NCBI GenBank assembly: GCA_015179025.1
Contig: WHUX01000026.1
Location: 124,001 to 188,000, forward strand
Direction: 5' to 3'
Origin: Terfezia claveryi
Taxonomy: Eukaryota; Ascomycota; Pezizomycetes; Pezizales; Pezizaceae
Length of the DNA: 64,000 bases
Shown here: positions 1-14,127 of the stretch, piece after piece
Layout of the letters: each line of letters begins with the position of its first letter
Position numbering within the stretch: the first letter of the stretch is position 1
The notes under the pieces: generated by a model
Databases searched by the model: none
Told to the model about the DNA's origin: nothing
Seen by the model: only the letters and a program-made list of their open reading frames with translations
Position numbers and translations under genes: made by a program

Positions 1-150
1 AGCCCTTGCTCAGTGGTGAGGATGATGTTCTTCCTACTGTGCTGTTGCCAGGTGTTCTGGTTGTCTTGAAATCTACCACTCCCAGGCCGGCTGCTGATGA
101 CTCGAATGGTGTCCTGTTTGCCTGGAAATGTACGCCTCCTAAGTACTTCT

Positions 151-155
<5 letters not shown>

Positions 156-183
<28 letters not shown>
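156..183. repeat. (TA)n microsatellite
   Basis: About 14 uninterrupted TA dinucleotides, seen directly. Confidence 0.95.
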
Positions 184-1060
184 ACGTATGGGCCACTTTC
201 TATAGAGTGAGCTCGTGGTGAGATGCGTTAGGTAGATCTAGATTATCTGTGGATTTCGTGCAATAGCTGGAGACGCATGGCCAAATATATTGAGACATCC
301 CGACGACCATGCCAGCCATGCCAGCACCCGTACTGTGTGAGAGTTGTCCTATCTCCCAAATATCCCCACCCCACCCTTCCCCATATCCCCCATGTTTCTC
401 GGCATACATACAGAAAATGAAGAGGACATGTCGGCGCTCTTGGAAAAAAACTTGCCAGCCGCGTCGAGTACTAAGTAGGTAGAGTATTATATGTATGGAT
501 GTATATGTAGGTATCGATCGACATAGTCGACATAGCAATCTATTGCAATTGCCACTCATCACACATCAGACATCACACACTTCCTTGCTGCGGTTGGTGG
601 AGACGAGACTAGAGACAGCGAGGTTGGTCGCCCTCTCCACCAATGATCGGCTATCCACGCCCATCTTGTGAATCATAGCTAGAGTCATCGCCTTGCTGAG
701 GTTCTTGACTGCTTTTTTTGGAAATTTTTGTTTATTTATTTTTCAACTACTTTGATCAAGGTGTCATCGTCTTCATGACCATCGTCACTACTTATACGTC
801 CAAATAGCTAGTGGGGTGCCCCGGGTCAATTCGCGACAGCGAGAAAAGAAAGCAATTCATCGGTTTGGATGCTGTAGATGCATCAATATCTCAAGATGCA
901 GGGCCGCAAAAGATGCAACGACCAAGGCCAATGCTTCACCTTTGTCACTCAAGCAGATAAGTATCTACTTCAGTAACTGTTGTTAAAAAATACAAAAAAA
1001 AAGATCCAGCGGCTGCTACCTTGTATAATGCTTGACCCAGATACCACCTCGGTGTGTATG

Positions 1061-1075
1061 TAGTCTGGTTGGCAC
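1061..1075 (+). repeat. Dispersed 15-bp motif, full copy
   Basis: Reads TAGTCTGGTTGGCAC. Identical copies, in one orientation or the other, occur at 11722-11736, 12472-12486, 46840-46854 and 54464-54478, always outside genes. Elsewhere the motif forms terminal inverted repeats, so this may be one end of a decayed small element. Confidence 0.8.
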
Positions 1076-2298
1076 GTCGGTGTGCTATTCCGCCCACTGG
1101 CCCAGATGAGAAGAGTTTCTCGTTAGTATGGCGTACCGGATCAATTCCGTAGCGAAGAGTAAGGCTTTCCACCGCAAATTTCAAAACTTGCTTGCGTAAA
1201 ATGCACCTCCGTCTCTCACCGCCTCTTACTCGTCGAGATCAAATCTGTATGTTATTTGCACCTTATTTGTTAGCAAGCATAGCTTGCAGATTGAGTGGGA
1301 GTCATTACACAATGCCCTAAAGATTAACAACTGAAATATCAATATATCCCAGTACACGTGTTTCCTACACTACTGCACTTCGCTTTGCATGCACGCACGC
1401 ACACCTCGCCAGTACATACGTACCGGTACATGGATATGCTCATGTCCAAAGAAAGGATGTTTTCCATTCAAGATATACGAGGTCCCCGTTTTTCAGCTTT
1501 TTGCTTTACCCCACACCCAATATAAACCTCGGTTTGCTGTTCCGCGATTGAGATATATTTGGCTTCTTGGTCAACAGAGAGAAACTAGCCAACTGAGGAA
1601 GGGATTGCCTAGCTAGGCAGGTCCGCTGCATAGCGTCATCTAAGATTTGATGAACGCAGGAGATATAGTGGAAGCATGCATTTGCTCCCCAAGGCGCGAA
1701 GGCCTTGCCGGGAACGCCAGCGGAGGCGGAGGAGTGAAGTGGGCTGCCCAAACGACATTTTAAAGTCATGAACTAGGTAACCTATACACACAGCGCTGAA
1801 GATCGTACCTGCCACCTTAAGAAACAATCACATACATATTTTTACGTTGGTAGTTAGATTGGGGTTTGTTAGATCCGGGTTCGTGTATACCCACTGGGTT
1901 CTGAAGTATGGATAACAGTGATACTCTTACCACGATTTCCATTTGTCAACAATCAAAGGACGTATGTATCTGTGAGGGCGGGCAAATTAACTTACCTGTG
2001 AATCCACCCGTGCTGGGCGCAGACGGGTACTGAGTTTTTTTTGGGGGAAAAGAATTACAAGCCGCTCGCGCACGTGACACCCAACCTGATTCTGCATTTG
2101 GTATTTAACTATTACCCGTTCAGGATGTTAGAATCACTCTTCGCTGGTATGCCAAGCTCGAGGGTCGGGTGCCGAGACTAGCGAGATCGAACGATAGCTA
2201 CAAACGTTAACTCAACAGGAAGGCAGACCCAGTCGTGATAGTGCTGGGAGCAATCTCCTTGTATCATGAATGAGCAGACGAATTCCAATGCATTGTGG

Positions 2299-2326
2299 TT
2301 TTTTTTTTTTTTTTTTTTTTTTTTTT
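2299..2326. repeat. Poly-T tract of 28
   Basis: Uninterrupted run of 28 T. Read on the minus strand it is a poly-A and could be the tail of an old retro-insertion, though nothing adjacent supports that. Confidence 0.9.
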
Positions 2327-3069
2327 CCCGCGCAGTAGACACGTCGTTCCAGTCGTGTCGTGATCCAGGTGGACAGGGGTCGTCGGTTGACGACGAGCAA
2401 GGAACAAAATTGGAAGGCCGCGTTTAGTCCAAGCTTGCACGGGCTGTCCGATTAGCAGGAGCAAGCACCCACAGAATTACCCGGGACAGCTTCAACGGTC
2501 TGTGCCAAGAGTCCATACCTTTCTATCACGGCGCAGCTGGGCTTCAATCTTTAACCTGACTTCATTTCCAATTTTCGGCGACCTGGTTTGGATTGCCTTC
2601 GGTATTTGGAGACGTGAGGCTCCAGATTGCCATCCAAAGGAGCTCCAGGCTGTTGCAATGATAAAAGCAAAAAAAAATATGCAAGGGACACTTTGGATTG
2701 GGCAGGCGGAGACTGAGAAAATTTGCGAGAGATCCTTGTTGTTGCTTCATATCGCACAATGTGTAACGGGTTCAGCACGTGAGCTACGATAAGAGGCAGG
2801 ACCCGCTGACATCACCAGCTTCCCCTCCTCTTGGCGGGGTAACATACAACACTTTTCGTTCGATTGAGTCTGTACCTCTTCCTCGAACTGACGGTGAGTT
2901 TTTTATTTTTTTTAACTGTTCGAATCCACCCACATACGCTGAGAGAGTGGAAAAGCAATATCTAACATGTAGGGTTCGCCATATAACAATTATATAGGGA
3001 TTTCGAAACCATTTATTGCTCTGCATTTGCATCACATACTACTCCCTCCTTAGGTTTCCATACGCATCT

Positions 3070-4375
3070 ATGTCGAACGACCAACCACGTACGGATACTT
3101 CCACGTACAAGCTGGACCATACCATGTCCGTACAGTCATTCCACTTGCTCCTCCAGCTTCCGTCTATATCACTACGCTTGTGCATCGATCTGCAGTAAAT
3201 GAGAATGGCTTATAGGGTGACTGTTCTGCATGTATAGGGTGAGGGTGAAAGATCCCAAGGGGAATGGTGAGTAAAAGTATCCCGCACGGGAGCATGTGGT
3301 GTGCCATTGCAGCTTGCGGGCATTGTTCTTGCTTGTCTTTTTTTTCCTAGTATGCTGATGATGCTGTGTGCTTACCGGTGAAATTCTAACGAAGATAACT
3401 TCCGCATGTCGCTCATCAACGAGTCAGTAAATGAGTTTCTCACCTATACACCAGCACCAAAGCACTCAATTTGTTGCTCGTGAAACATTGAGCTTGGTTG
3501 GACCATGGACAAGGACGCCTATTGATCCCCACATACGGGTAGATTGGACTACCCGGACGCAAAATTCCGCCTTTATCATTTGGTTTTCGATTCCTCCGAG
3601 GCAGATAGGTATGGCAAGGTCTGGACGGATCAGGAGGGCTTATTGGAATTGACCCATAACTATGGGACTGAAGGTGATCCAAACTATAAGGTGAACAACG
3701 GGAATGATGATCCTGAGCACCAAGATAAGTCAATGAATGCCTGCGACGTATACCAATCACCATAGTTGACTCTGAGGTCGTATATGCTTTAGGCCATATG
3801 TTAGCCTTCCCTGCTGCGCAATATTGTGGGACATCATTCCTAGATACGGTAAACTAACCCTAACCACTGCTATCTCCGTCAACAATATCACTAGGACCTG
3901 TGAAGAGCTTTCTGCTGCTAGCGTCCAATTCAAGGAGCACCCTTCAGGACTATTCCCTTGATGCCTGCCAAGAAGATATTGCCTATACCCTGGACCCAAA
4001 CGGATCGGATACTACATTGCTCTCCTCCGGCTCCCAGGCTCCCAGTTGCTGCTTCAGAAGCCCCTCAGAAGCCCGAATGGTGCTTCAGCCACAGTATGAT
4101 TCGTGTGAAGAATATGGAAGCCTCCACCCTTTTCTACGCCAGCTACCTTGGCATGGCCACGCTCTTCCGGACCAAGAGTCAGGGTAAGCAGATTTGGAGC
4201 AGGCGTTCATGGGTATCGGCGTTCTGTGTATGCCCGGAATTCCCTTGATTATATACTCAACCGCGAGGGTCATTGAGTTGATGCAGTACCAGGACACCGA
4301 GAAGAAGGACAATGTCAAGTATCACAATAGCCACAGGGATTCGGCATGTGTGCATCTGTGTGGATGATTTGGGTC
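3070..4375 (+). pseudogene. glo1: Lactoylglutathione lyase (glyoxalase I) pseudogene
   Basis: Glyoxalase I isomerises the methylglyoxal-glutathione hemithioacetal to S-lactoylglutathione; fungal enzymes carry two fused glyoxalase domains. The relic keeps both in order: an N-terminus ending KLDHTM (about 3070-3126), RVKDPKGN (about 3240), VKF..MSLINE (about 3379-3420), a long clean block from DYPDAKFRLYH to VNNGNDDPE (3545-3715) that includes GLLELTHNYGTE, then ISVNNITRTCEEL (about 3870), DIAYTLDPNG (about 3973), the start of the second domain (SHMSI-like MIRVKNMEAS, about 4098) and a GFG/HVCICVDDL end (about 4345). Exon-intron junctions look damaged: a donor at about 3724 reads AAGATAAGT, an acceptor before VKF reads CCG, and one before ISVNN reads GCT. 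There are also frameshifts near 3390, 4000 and 4350. Together these make it non-functional. Why the cell tolerates this, for example an intact copy elsewhere, is not visible here. Confidence 0.82.
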
Positions 4376-7300
4376 TAGCGTGTTATAGGTTTGAGGGAAT
4401 GGAGGGGATCAGGTAGAAGAAGGAGTTGACAGACGGAAGGATTGAAGAATGTTTTCAGCAAAAAAAAAAATTGGGCGTCCTGATGCACCACCTACTCATG
4501 AAGCACGCGATCTTCAGGTGCTTCATGTACTTCCTGCGCTTCGCAAATTCTTTTTACGTCATGGATAACAATATTTGACGTAGCCCATCCTCATATGTAT
4601 CCTGTGCTTTCCATCCTGCTGCTATATTACCCTGGTATGCTTGCGAGGTTCACTTCTATCCTTCTGCCCTTATATCTGCAACAATCACCGTCGAAATCAG
4701 CTCCAGAATTACCCATAAAATTACCTATAGAAACATCACCAGGATAAATCCTACCATGATCGATACAATCGACAGTGCAATTACTGTGAGCAATCACCAT
4801 CCCAGAATCCCGCCTTTATTATATGCGGCCATTTCCTGCTAACGTGATAGCTTCTCCCAACAGCTGGATCTGACAGTAGGGGCCTGGCAGCATGCGAGGG
4901 CTGGCAGCATGTGGATCTCCTGCTTTCAACCTGCGGTCGCCTGGGACTTAGGGTTTTTTTTTTACTTGTTATTCTATCTCGGGGCCCACCTACTATGTGG
5001 ACTCTGATTTCTAGGCTTATTTGAACAGTACTGATTTCTAGGCTTATCTGCACGGTGATTCTAGGTTGATTTGGACAGTGGTTTTTAGGCTTTTTGGACC
5101 GTGATTCGGGACTTATTTGGACGGTGGTTTGTAGGGATTGGTGTGCCTCGCAAGTTGATTCTGGCCGTCATTTGGTGGTGATAGTGCCGTATCTAGCTAG
5201 TTTTGAGCCGTACTATATAGCAAGAGAATTAAATACTTGTTTAGAAAGCATAAAATACAAGTGCAATAGAAATCTGTGACCCTTCGAGTTGGAATAGGAA
5301 CTTGAATTGGAATAGCACTGATATATAAAGAGATAAAATGTTTTGAGTGCCTCCAAAGAGCAGCTGAGTGCAATTGTTACGTCAGAAAAGTATAATATAA
5401 AGGGAGCGGAATGCGAGCGTGAAGACAGGAAGAGCCATGAGCGGAAGGCCTTGCTCCATATACCTACCAGGGTTTTTGCGCGAATATATGTTAGTTAAAC
5501 AAGCCCGCCCAGCGCAAATGCAACTTGAAACTCGACTGCGCCTTCTGAGGCCGAGTTGAAGCTGATTTCAGAATGAACGCTCAATTATCCAATCGCCAGT
5601 ACTATAGTGGAGAAAATCCCCTCCAACAGAAAAAAAACGTTCCTCCGATGGAGAGCTCTACTTGCTATATAAGTACAGTATATCAGTAAAAATTGCCGTT
5701 CAGGGTAACTGGGTACACGAGTTGCCACCAAAAACAATTACAACACAACTCCGCCGCGGGTTGGAGATATGATTTAACTTGCTGTATTCCCAGAGTACTT
5801 GTATATAATAATGGAGGTAAATTACTTCATGTAGATAGTTTGGAGATTTAAAAAATTCTGTAGTAGGGTGAGAAATCTGTATTCCATACTGTAGATCTAT
5901 ATAGTAAATACTGTAATTGACTTTATATATAGAACTTTTAGTAATTACATTTTATTTTTTCTGTAGTAGTCTTTCTATTTATTTATATAGTTTTAGGTTA
6001 ATATATATCAAATATTTTTGAAATATTATATTGGTCTGTAGAAAAATTCCTCGAGTTATAGAGTCAGAAAAGAACTAAAAAAACTTTGTTAAGGTAGTCA
6101 ATTTAGAGCCTTATTTTGTCTTGTATTTATTATAGATAGAAGTACTATATATAGCTTGAAACTGAAGTTACGTAAAGTATAGAAGTATAATTGCAATATG
6201 ATAGTTGGAAGGTGAGTTGATTATATTAGACCTAACTATAAATCAATTATATATCATATACATTTATACATGCCCATGTCCTATGGGAGGCCAAGTATAT
6301 AGTACTTTCTTCACACTATGCTTCCTAGCCTTTTCCCTCAGAGTATCAAGAATTTGTGACTTAGAAATCCGTAATTCAGTCGTGAAAGGCGGTCGGCACG
6401 TTCGTGAGCCTCAAGGGAAAGCGCTAACGAGGAGTACTGTATAACCTGTCATGCAAAGTTTGTAAAGATATTGGTGATTTTTGAATTGAGCCTCGAGGAC
6501 ACTCAGTCAGTTCGTATCTTACAATTTATGTAGCGAATAGTTATGCGAGTACATACAGTATATGCAGCAACACTTTTTCAAAGCCAATCCGACCGCCCAC
6601 AAACTCAAAAAGACTCGTGGATGATTTGATTTATTTTAGAGTTGCGATAACCGCGTACAGCACTTCGCGGGTTTCGTTTGCTAGACAGGCGAGACGTTGC
6701 CAAGACCGCTTGTCCCAAACCCTGAGGCGTACTGAGGTTCATGCGGGTATATCGCAGGAAAGGATTTAAGAAGTGTATACAAGAGCTAACTCAAGTAACG
6801 CAAGAATAAATGAAAATTAAGTTCGCGAAGACTCTGAAATTCGAAAAAGAGATTCGATGTGCCAAACAACAATTTCAAAACTTTGGTTTCGAGAATTCTG
6901 TGGGAGGACTTTAGATCTCATAAATCACCAAGTGTTAGCGTTAGTTATTTTCTGAACAAATCTACCAACGACGTTCAGGTGAAGGCAAGATTATTCCGTC
7001 TGTTAAAAAACTGTTTACAGCACCAATGACAAATGGATATAATGCGAGGCAAAAGCAACATTATTCAAAACCAGCCTAACACTCATACGAACTGCCGAGG
7101 CATTGATATCTCAAAGTTGCCCTCAAGGTATATGCGAGCCATCTTCAGCAGGGAAATTGACCTCAAGGAAAACCCATTATGAAACGAAACTCGATACTGA
7201 GTACTTAAGCTGAACACAACGAACCCAGAAGCAGACCAAAAATAATAAAAGGGGTCAATAGACGGAGACATTCAAAGGAGACCAAATCCGTGACTAGCCA

Positions 7301-7794
7301 GCAACATGTTTGGGGAATATCTGGAAAAAAAATTGAAATCATGCCAACTTTGTAAAACCCACAAACTGCCAGAACTTCTTCCATCGATATTTGAAGTACG
7401 AACATCGACACGGCCAATGGGAGTGTAGCTCACAAGATCCTACCATAAATAATTCCGGGACTTTCTCTGCTCGCCTTCCACAGCATCGTCATAAAAGGTA
7501 ATGAAGGCAAAGGACTCGTAGAAATAGGAATAAATCACAAAAAGTCATATACCACAAAGTATCCGGGTCAAAAATAACAGGTAAGGTATCGTTTTATGCA
7601 GTCCTCTCTCCAACCTGTTCTTCTCCCCCCTGGTCCGGAAAGGTATATATGGTTGCAAGTAATGGAGAGTTGAAAATCTATCATGTCGCGCCTATTAAAA
7701 TCCAAACGTGTCGTGATACTAAAAATTATTCCACCTAAAATACCCATTTCCTGAATTACTATTCATGCATTAACGTGACTCGGCTCTGAACACC
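4376..7794. other. Spacer with AT-rich stretch
   Basis: No supportable gene. It starts with a degenerate tandem repeat (5001-5136). From about 5790 to 6260 the DNA is strikingly AT-rich, with many TATA and TAGTA-like words and stops in all frames, as in repeat DNA degraded by mutation. From 6550 to 7790 composition is closer to average, but I recognise no coding domain on either strand. The Ste20 stop codon ends the stretch. Confidence 0.5.
5001..5136. repeat. Degenerate tandem repeat, 23-29-bp units
   Basis: Five to six units built on GATTTCTAGGCTTATTTG followed by GACAGT or CACGGT. Units begin near 5001, 5030, 5057, 5080, 5103 and 5126 and diverge progressively to the right. Confidence 0.8.
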
Positions 7795-10558
<2,764 letters not shown>

Positions 10559-10670
10559 AGTCCAAGGCCCCTTTGAGAGAGCCAGGGACTTTGTGGAGTA
10601 GCACGGCTGATTAGGGGGGTTCTGTTTTTTTTTTTTTTTGATTTCTCGCGGGGAAGGGGGAGATTTACGG

Positions 10671-10725
10671 GGGAGGGAGGGAGGGGTGGAGGGAGGGAGG
10701 GAGGGAGGGAGGGAGGGAGGGAGGA
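10671..10725. repeat. (GGGA)n microsatellite in the Ste20 leader
   Basis: Dense GGGA tetranucleotides about 115-170 bp upstream of the Ste20 start codon. On the plus strand the evenly spaced G3 runs could form a G-quadruplex. In the Ste20 mRNA they would read as pyrimidine-rich CCCT units. Confidence 0.9.
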
Positions 10726-11704
10726 GGTGAGGGGAGCCTGGGAATAGTTTGGTGATGATCGGGGCTGGTGTGGTAGAGACTGAACCTATGGGGTGTGTGG
10801 CTGACAGCAGAGGTTTTCCATACAACTGTGGATAAGTCGTCTGCGCACGGTGGACATGTCTGTTAGGTAAGGCAGCTGGCGGAGCTGGGTGGAATCAACT
10901 GCACGGGCAATTCGCAATTATGGGGTTTACATATGTGGTATTTGCGAGCCCGGTTAGGTTTATGCGTGAAGCGAGTAGAGGGCGTCGGCTTCAACTTACC
11001 GTAGATCTAGAATCGAAGCACCTAACGTACCGAATATCTTAACCATTTAAATATAAATAACCATACCGCCATATTGGTAAACACAGAAGGGCAGAGTTAA
11101 AACGGCAAGCTGGCCAGATAAGCGGGACGTCACTGGTAAGTACTACTGGTAAGTACGTGATGGAGTAGGTATGGGCTCGAACTAAAAGTCTCGAGCCAAC
11201 GTCGCTCTCGCCCTTTCCTGGACAACCAGCAGTGCCACTTAAAAATACCGTACCTACCGTGCTCCGAAGTAAGCCCCCGGTTAGCCTCCTCCAGGCTTCA
11301 TGAGCTTCGAACTCAACGGTACCAACCAACGAAGCTTACTTACTTGGTAGAATTCGAATTCCAACGTTTCACCAAACTTAGGGTTCCGAAACTCAACTCG
11401 TTCCACTAGCGTACGTTTATGTTCGTACCCCACAAACGTTTAACGTTTTCTATACAATTACATGTCCAACAACCAATAGCCGCTGGCGCATCTACAGTAG
11501 TATCTGGCGCCATGGCTGAACGGCGAGTTCGATGATCTATGGTTTGGGAGAAGCTGGTATACCGTAGTCTGGTTGGGTATACTGTAAGTTGACCCCTCCC
11601 ATCTCTTCTATTTTCAGGATTTCGGTACTCTAGGCTCGGAACGGATATTTCTTTAATTAGTCTAGTCGCAGCAGTACTATTTCAGTCCGTGGCGCATATG
11701 TATC

Positions 11705-11737
11705 CTAGTCTGGCTTGCACTGTGCCAACCAGACTAG
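11705..11737. repeat. Near-palindrome made of two motif copies
   Basis: A variant copy, TAGTCTGGCTTGCAC (11706-11720), abuts an exact inverted copy, GTGCCAACCAGACTA (11722-11736). Together they form a 33-bp inverted repeat with a one-base centre and two mismatched positions. A further partial copy lies at 11565-11576. Confidence 0.85.
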
Positions 11738-12471
11738 CTTTGCACTATGTATCCTAGGCACACTATATTTTCTGGAGCACGTGACCATTATAAACATCCA
11801 GGTAAGCAGTTCTACGACTATATACAAGCAAATTCTACAGAGGGGGACTTATATGAGCATGACTCAATTGCAAGTGCACTCTCGGAGCGATACTGAACCC
11901 TGTTTCCTTGATAATGCAGCCTTTTCTGCTGATCTTTTTAACTCATTGTGGAAAATGTTCCGTACGGCTCCGCTAATGATTCGGTGCTTAAGTATGCATC
12001 ATAGGTCTATTTAAATGATCTGGAAGAATAAATAGGCTATTGGGAATAGCTCATCGAGTAACCTAGGAAGAAAGTATTGCAAAGGCCATGGCAGTGTGAG
12101 GGTAACTGCTATCTGATCTATTCTGGAACCATAAGTGGCTATTAATATTATCGGTTGTTATGGTCCTCTAACCGGACTAAGTGACTCCTTGCGTTTTCGT
12201 GGACTGTACACACATTCGTGTAGGAAACATACTTACGTTCACAGATCGACTCACGCAAGTGCCAGGACTTTTACAAGGTGTATGTGAATTTAAGATGAAC
12301 AAGCCAAATGCCGCCATATACGACTCAGCGGGCTTTTTGATGCAAGAAAGCAGATTATGCACATTGACCGACAGGTGACACCGGAGGTAAAAGAATTGTC
12401 AAGTTTTCCCGATACAGCTCCGTACTTATACTAGATGCATAGTCACAAATTTGACTATATGCATTCTATTT

Positions 12472-12486
12472 GTGCCAACCAGACTA
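12472..12486 (-). repeat. Dispersed 15-bp motif, full copy
   Basis: Reads GTGCCAACCAGACTA on the plus strand, the exact reverse complement of the copy at 1061. It lies about 750 bp from the palindrome at 11705. Confidence 0.8.
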
Positions 12487-14028
12487 GCATTCTATATGAT
12501 TTTCATATATCTGGTTAACGCATCCAGACCCTGCCACATGTGAGAGGTTATGTAGTTTACTGTACCTCGGCTGTATGGAGAGGCGTGGTCTGGGTTTACG
12601 TATGGCCCAAGAAGATTGCCGGCGACTACCCCACGGATGGTGGCCATTTGCACTCAGGTTCTTTTTGCTAGTATACGGAAGGATACCAGAGCTGTAGTAT
12701 TCTCAATCAACAGAAGTCATACTAATGCGCACATTGCCCAGTCCACTTGATTGGGCTTACCAGCAAATTCAAGCACAGGGAATCGGAAAGTATGGGGCTT
12801 TATTCCGGGAGGAGATTGTATCAACGGGCACAGTAATGACAAGTTAGGGAAGGGTATTGAAATAGTTCTGCAACTCCCAGCGGATGTCCGGCCTAATTTT
12901 GTGCAACAAGGAGGCCGAGACACAAGCCTTTCTGACATACCACGGTATTATCCAATTGAAAAACGTTATAGAGTCTTACTGTGGGCGAAGTATCGGAGAC
13001 GAAGAATCTTGATTGCTTTGGAGAGATAGACAGAAGAAGCTTGCAGAACTGATCGTAAAAGTGTGGTGATAATAAACAAAGAGAAGAGGTAAGATATTAA
13101 GGACGAGCCTTTATACTCAAAATGTAACACAGCTACATCTTGCTGGATTATCCAGTGTCCCGATGGAGCAATTGTTATTGCCAGCCTGAAAAGTAAGTAT
13201 GATTGAGTATTGGGAAAAAACGTAGGTGTATTTACTGATGTGACTGTATATTTCAAAGATAACATCTCGTGGGTTTCATGACATTAGTTTGAGCACCATT
13301 ACTGCATGGACTACTCAAGGAGTTGATAAAACGGGGGCTGGGCCGACAGATTAACCAGTAACGTTGGACAACGTGCAGTGTTCCGGTCATTCTGCAATGT
13401 TTCTTGTAGAATATATCGTTGTAATTGATGGTGCCGTGCCGAAGTATTATTACCCTGACACAACTCAACTGAGGACGCTTGTATTTATGAAGGTTTGCTA
13501 AGCACTCCCATCGGCGATGGATAGAGTAGTCTCATGCCAAGACCCTACTTCTGACGAACGCAGTGAGGGGGATAGAGGGTCTTCTTTATGACCTATGACG
13601 GCTCGGACTAAAACATCCCAGACAAAAGTATAAAGTACCTCTAAGTAAGTATGGGTTTTAAGTATTTACGTTTCCATTCAAAACTCAGGTACAATAAGTG
13701 ATGGATTCAAAAGAAATATTGTATATGTATGTACATATATATCGTCTCAGGACTATACCGTCTATGACATGACTCACAACACTAAGGCGAGAGTCTTGGC
13801 ATCAAACTCATAAGCGCTAGGTCATCTGGTACGTATGTAGCCACTAAACGCGACTGCCCCTGTCAGCGCGTTGAAGCTACGCGTTCTGACACGTCTTCCA
13901 AGTCTTCCAAACTCCACAATTCTGTGATCGAGGTGTGCAATTCCGCCTCTGAGTCAATTAGTCTGGTTTGAGTCACTTCCATTGGCCAACAGAGCTACCG
14001 GATCTCCCGACACGCCATGCACTACTTG

Positions 14029-14036
14029 TATATAAG
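14029..14036 (+). promoter_or_regulatory. TATA box of the ankyrin gene
   Basis: TATATAAG lies 92 bp upstream of the ATG at 14128. The spacing matches that of the TATATAAG before the gene at 24568. Confidence 0.55.
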
Positions 14037-14127
14037 TTACCTGCGTTGCCTATGGCATCCCTAAGCTCATACCTGTACTACGGAAATCTCTAATTCAACT
14101 TCATTACTGCAATCCGAAGATAGAGAA

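Larger units (their letters stand above)
1..3069. other. Gene-free left spacer
   Basis: I see no supportable gene here. The short open frames on both strands resemble no family I know and have no splice-linked partners. The stretch holds an (AT)n microsatellite, a 28-base poly-T tract and one copy of the dispersed TAGTCTGGTTGGCAC motif, each listed separately. The first 150 bases are open in one frame and could be the tail of an exon cut by the window edge, but nothing identifies it. Confidence 0.5.
10559..14127. other. Divergent intergenic region between Ste20 and the ankyrin gene
   Basis: No gene supported. It begins with the Ste20 leader (poly-T plus GGGA repeat). Between 11565 and 13970 it carries five copies of the TAGTCTGGTTGGCAC motif or variants, including a near-palindrome. 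An open frame at 12751-13029 (+) resembles nothing I know. Confidence 0.5.

Noticed and set aside
12751..13029. Possible small gene in the Ste20-ankyrin spacer
   Set aside because: No family resemblance, and the neighbouring frames that might extend it contain stops.
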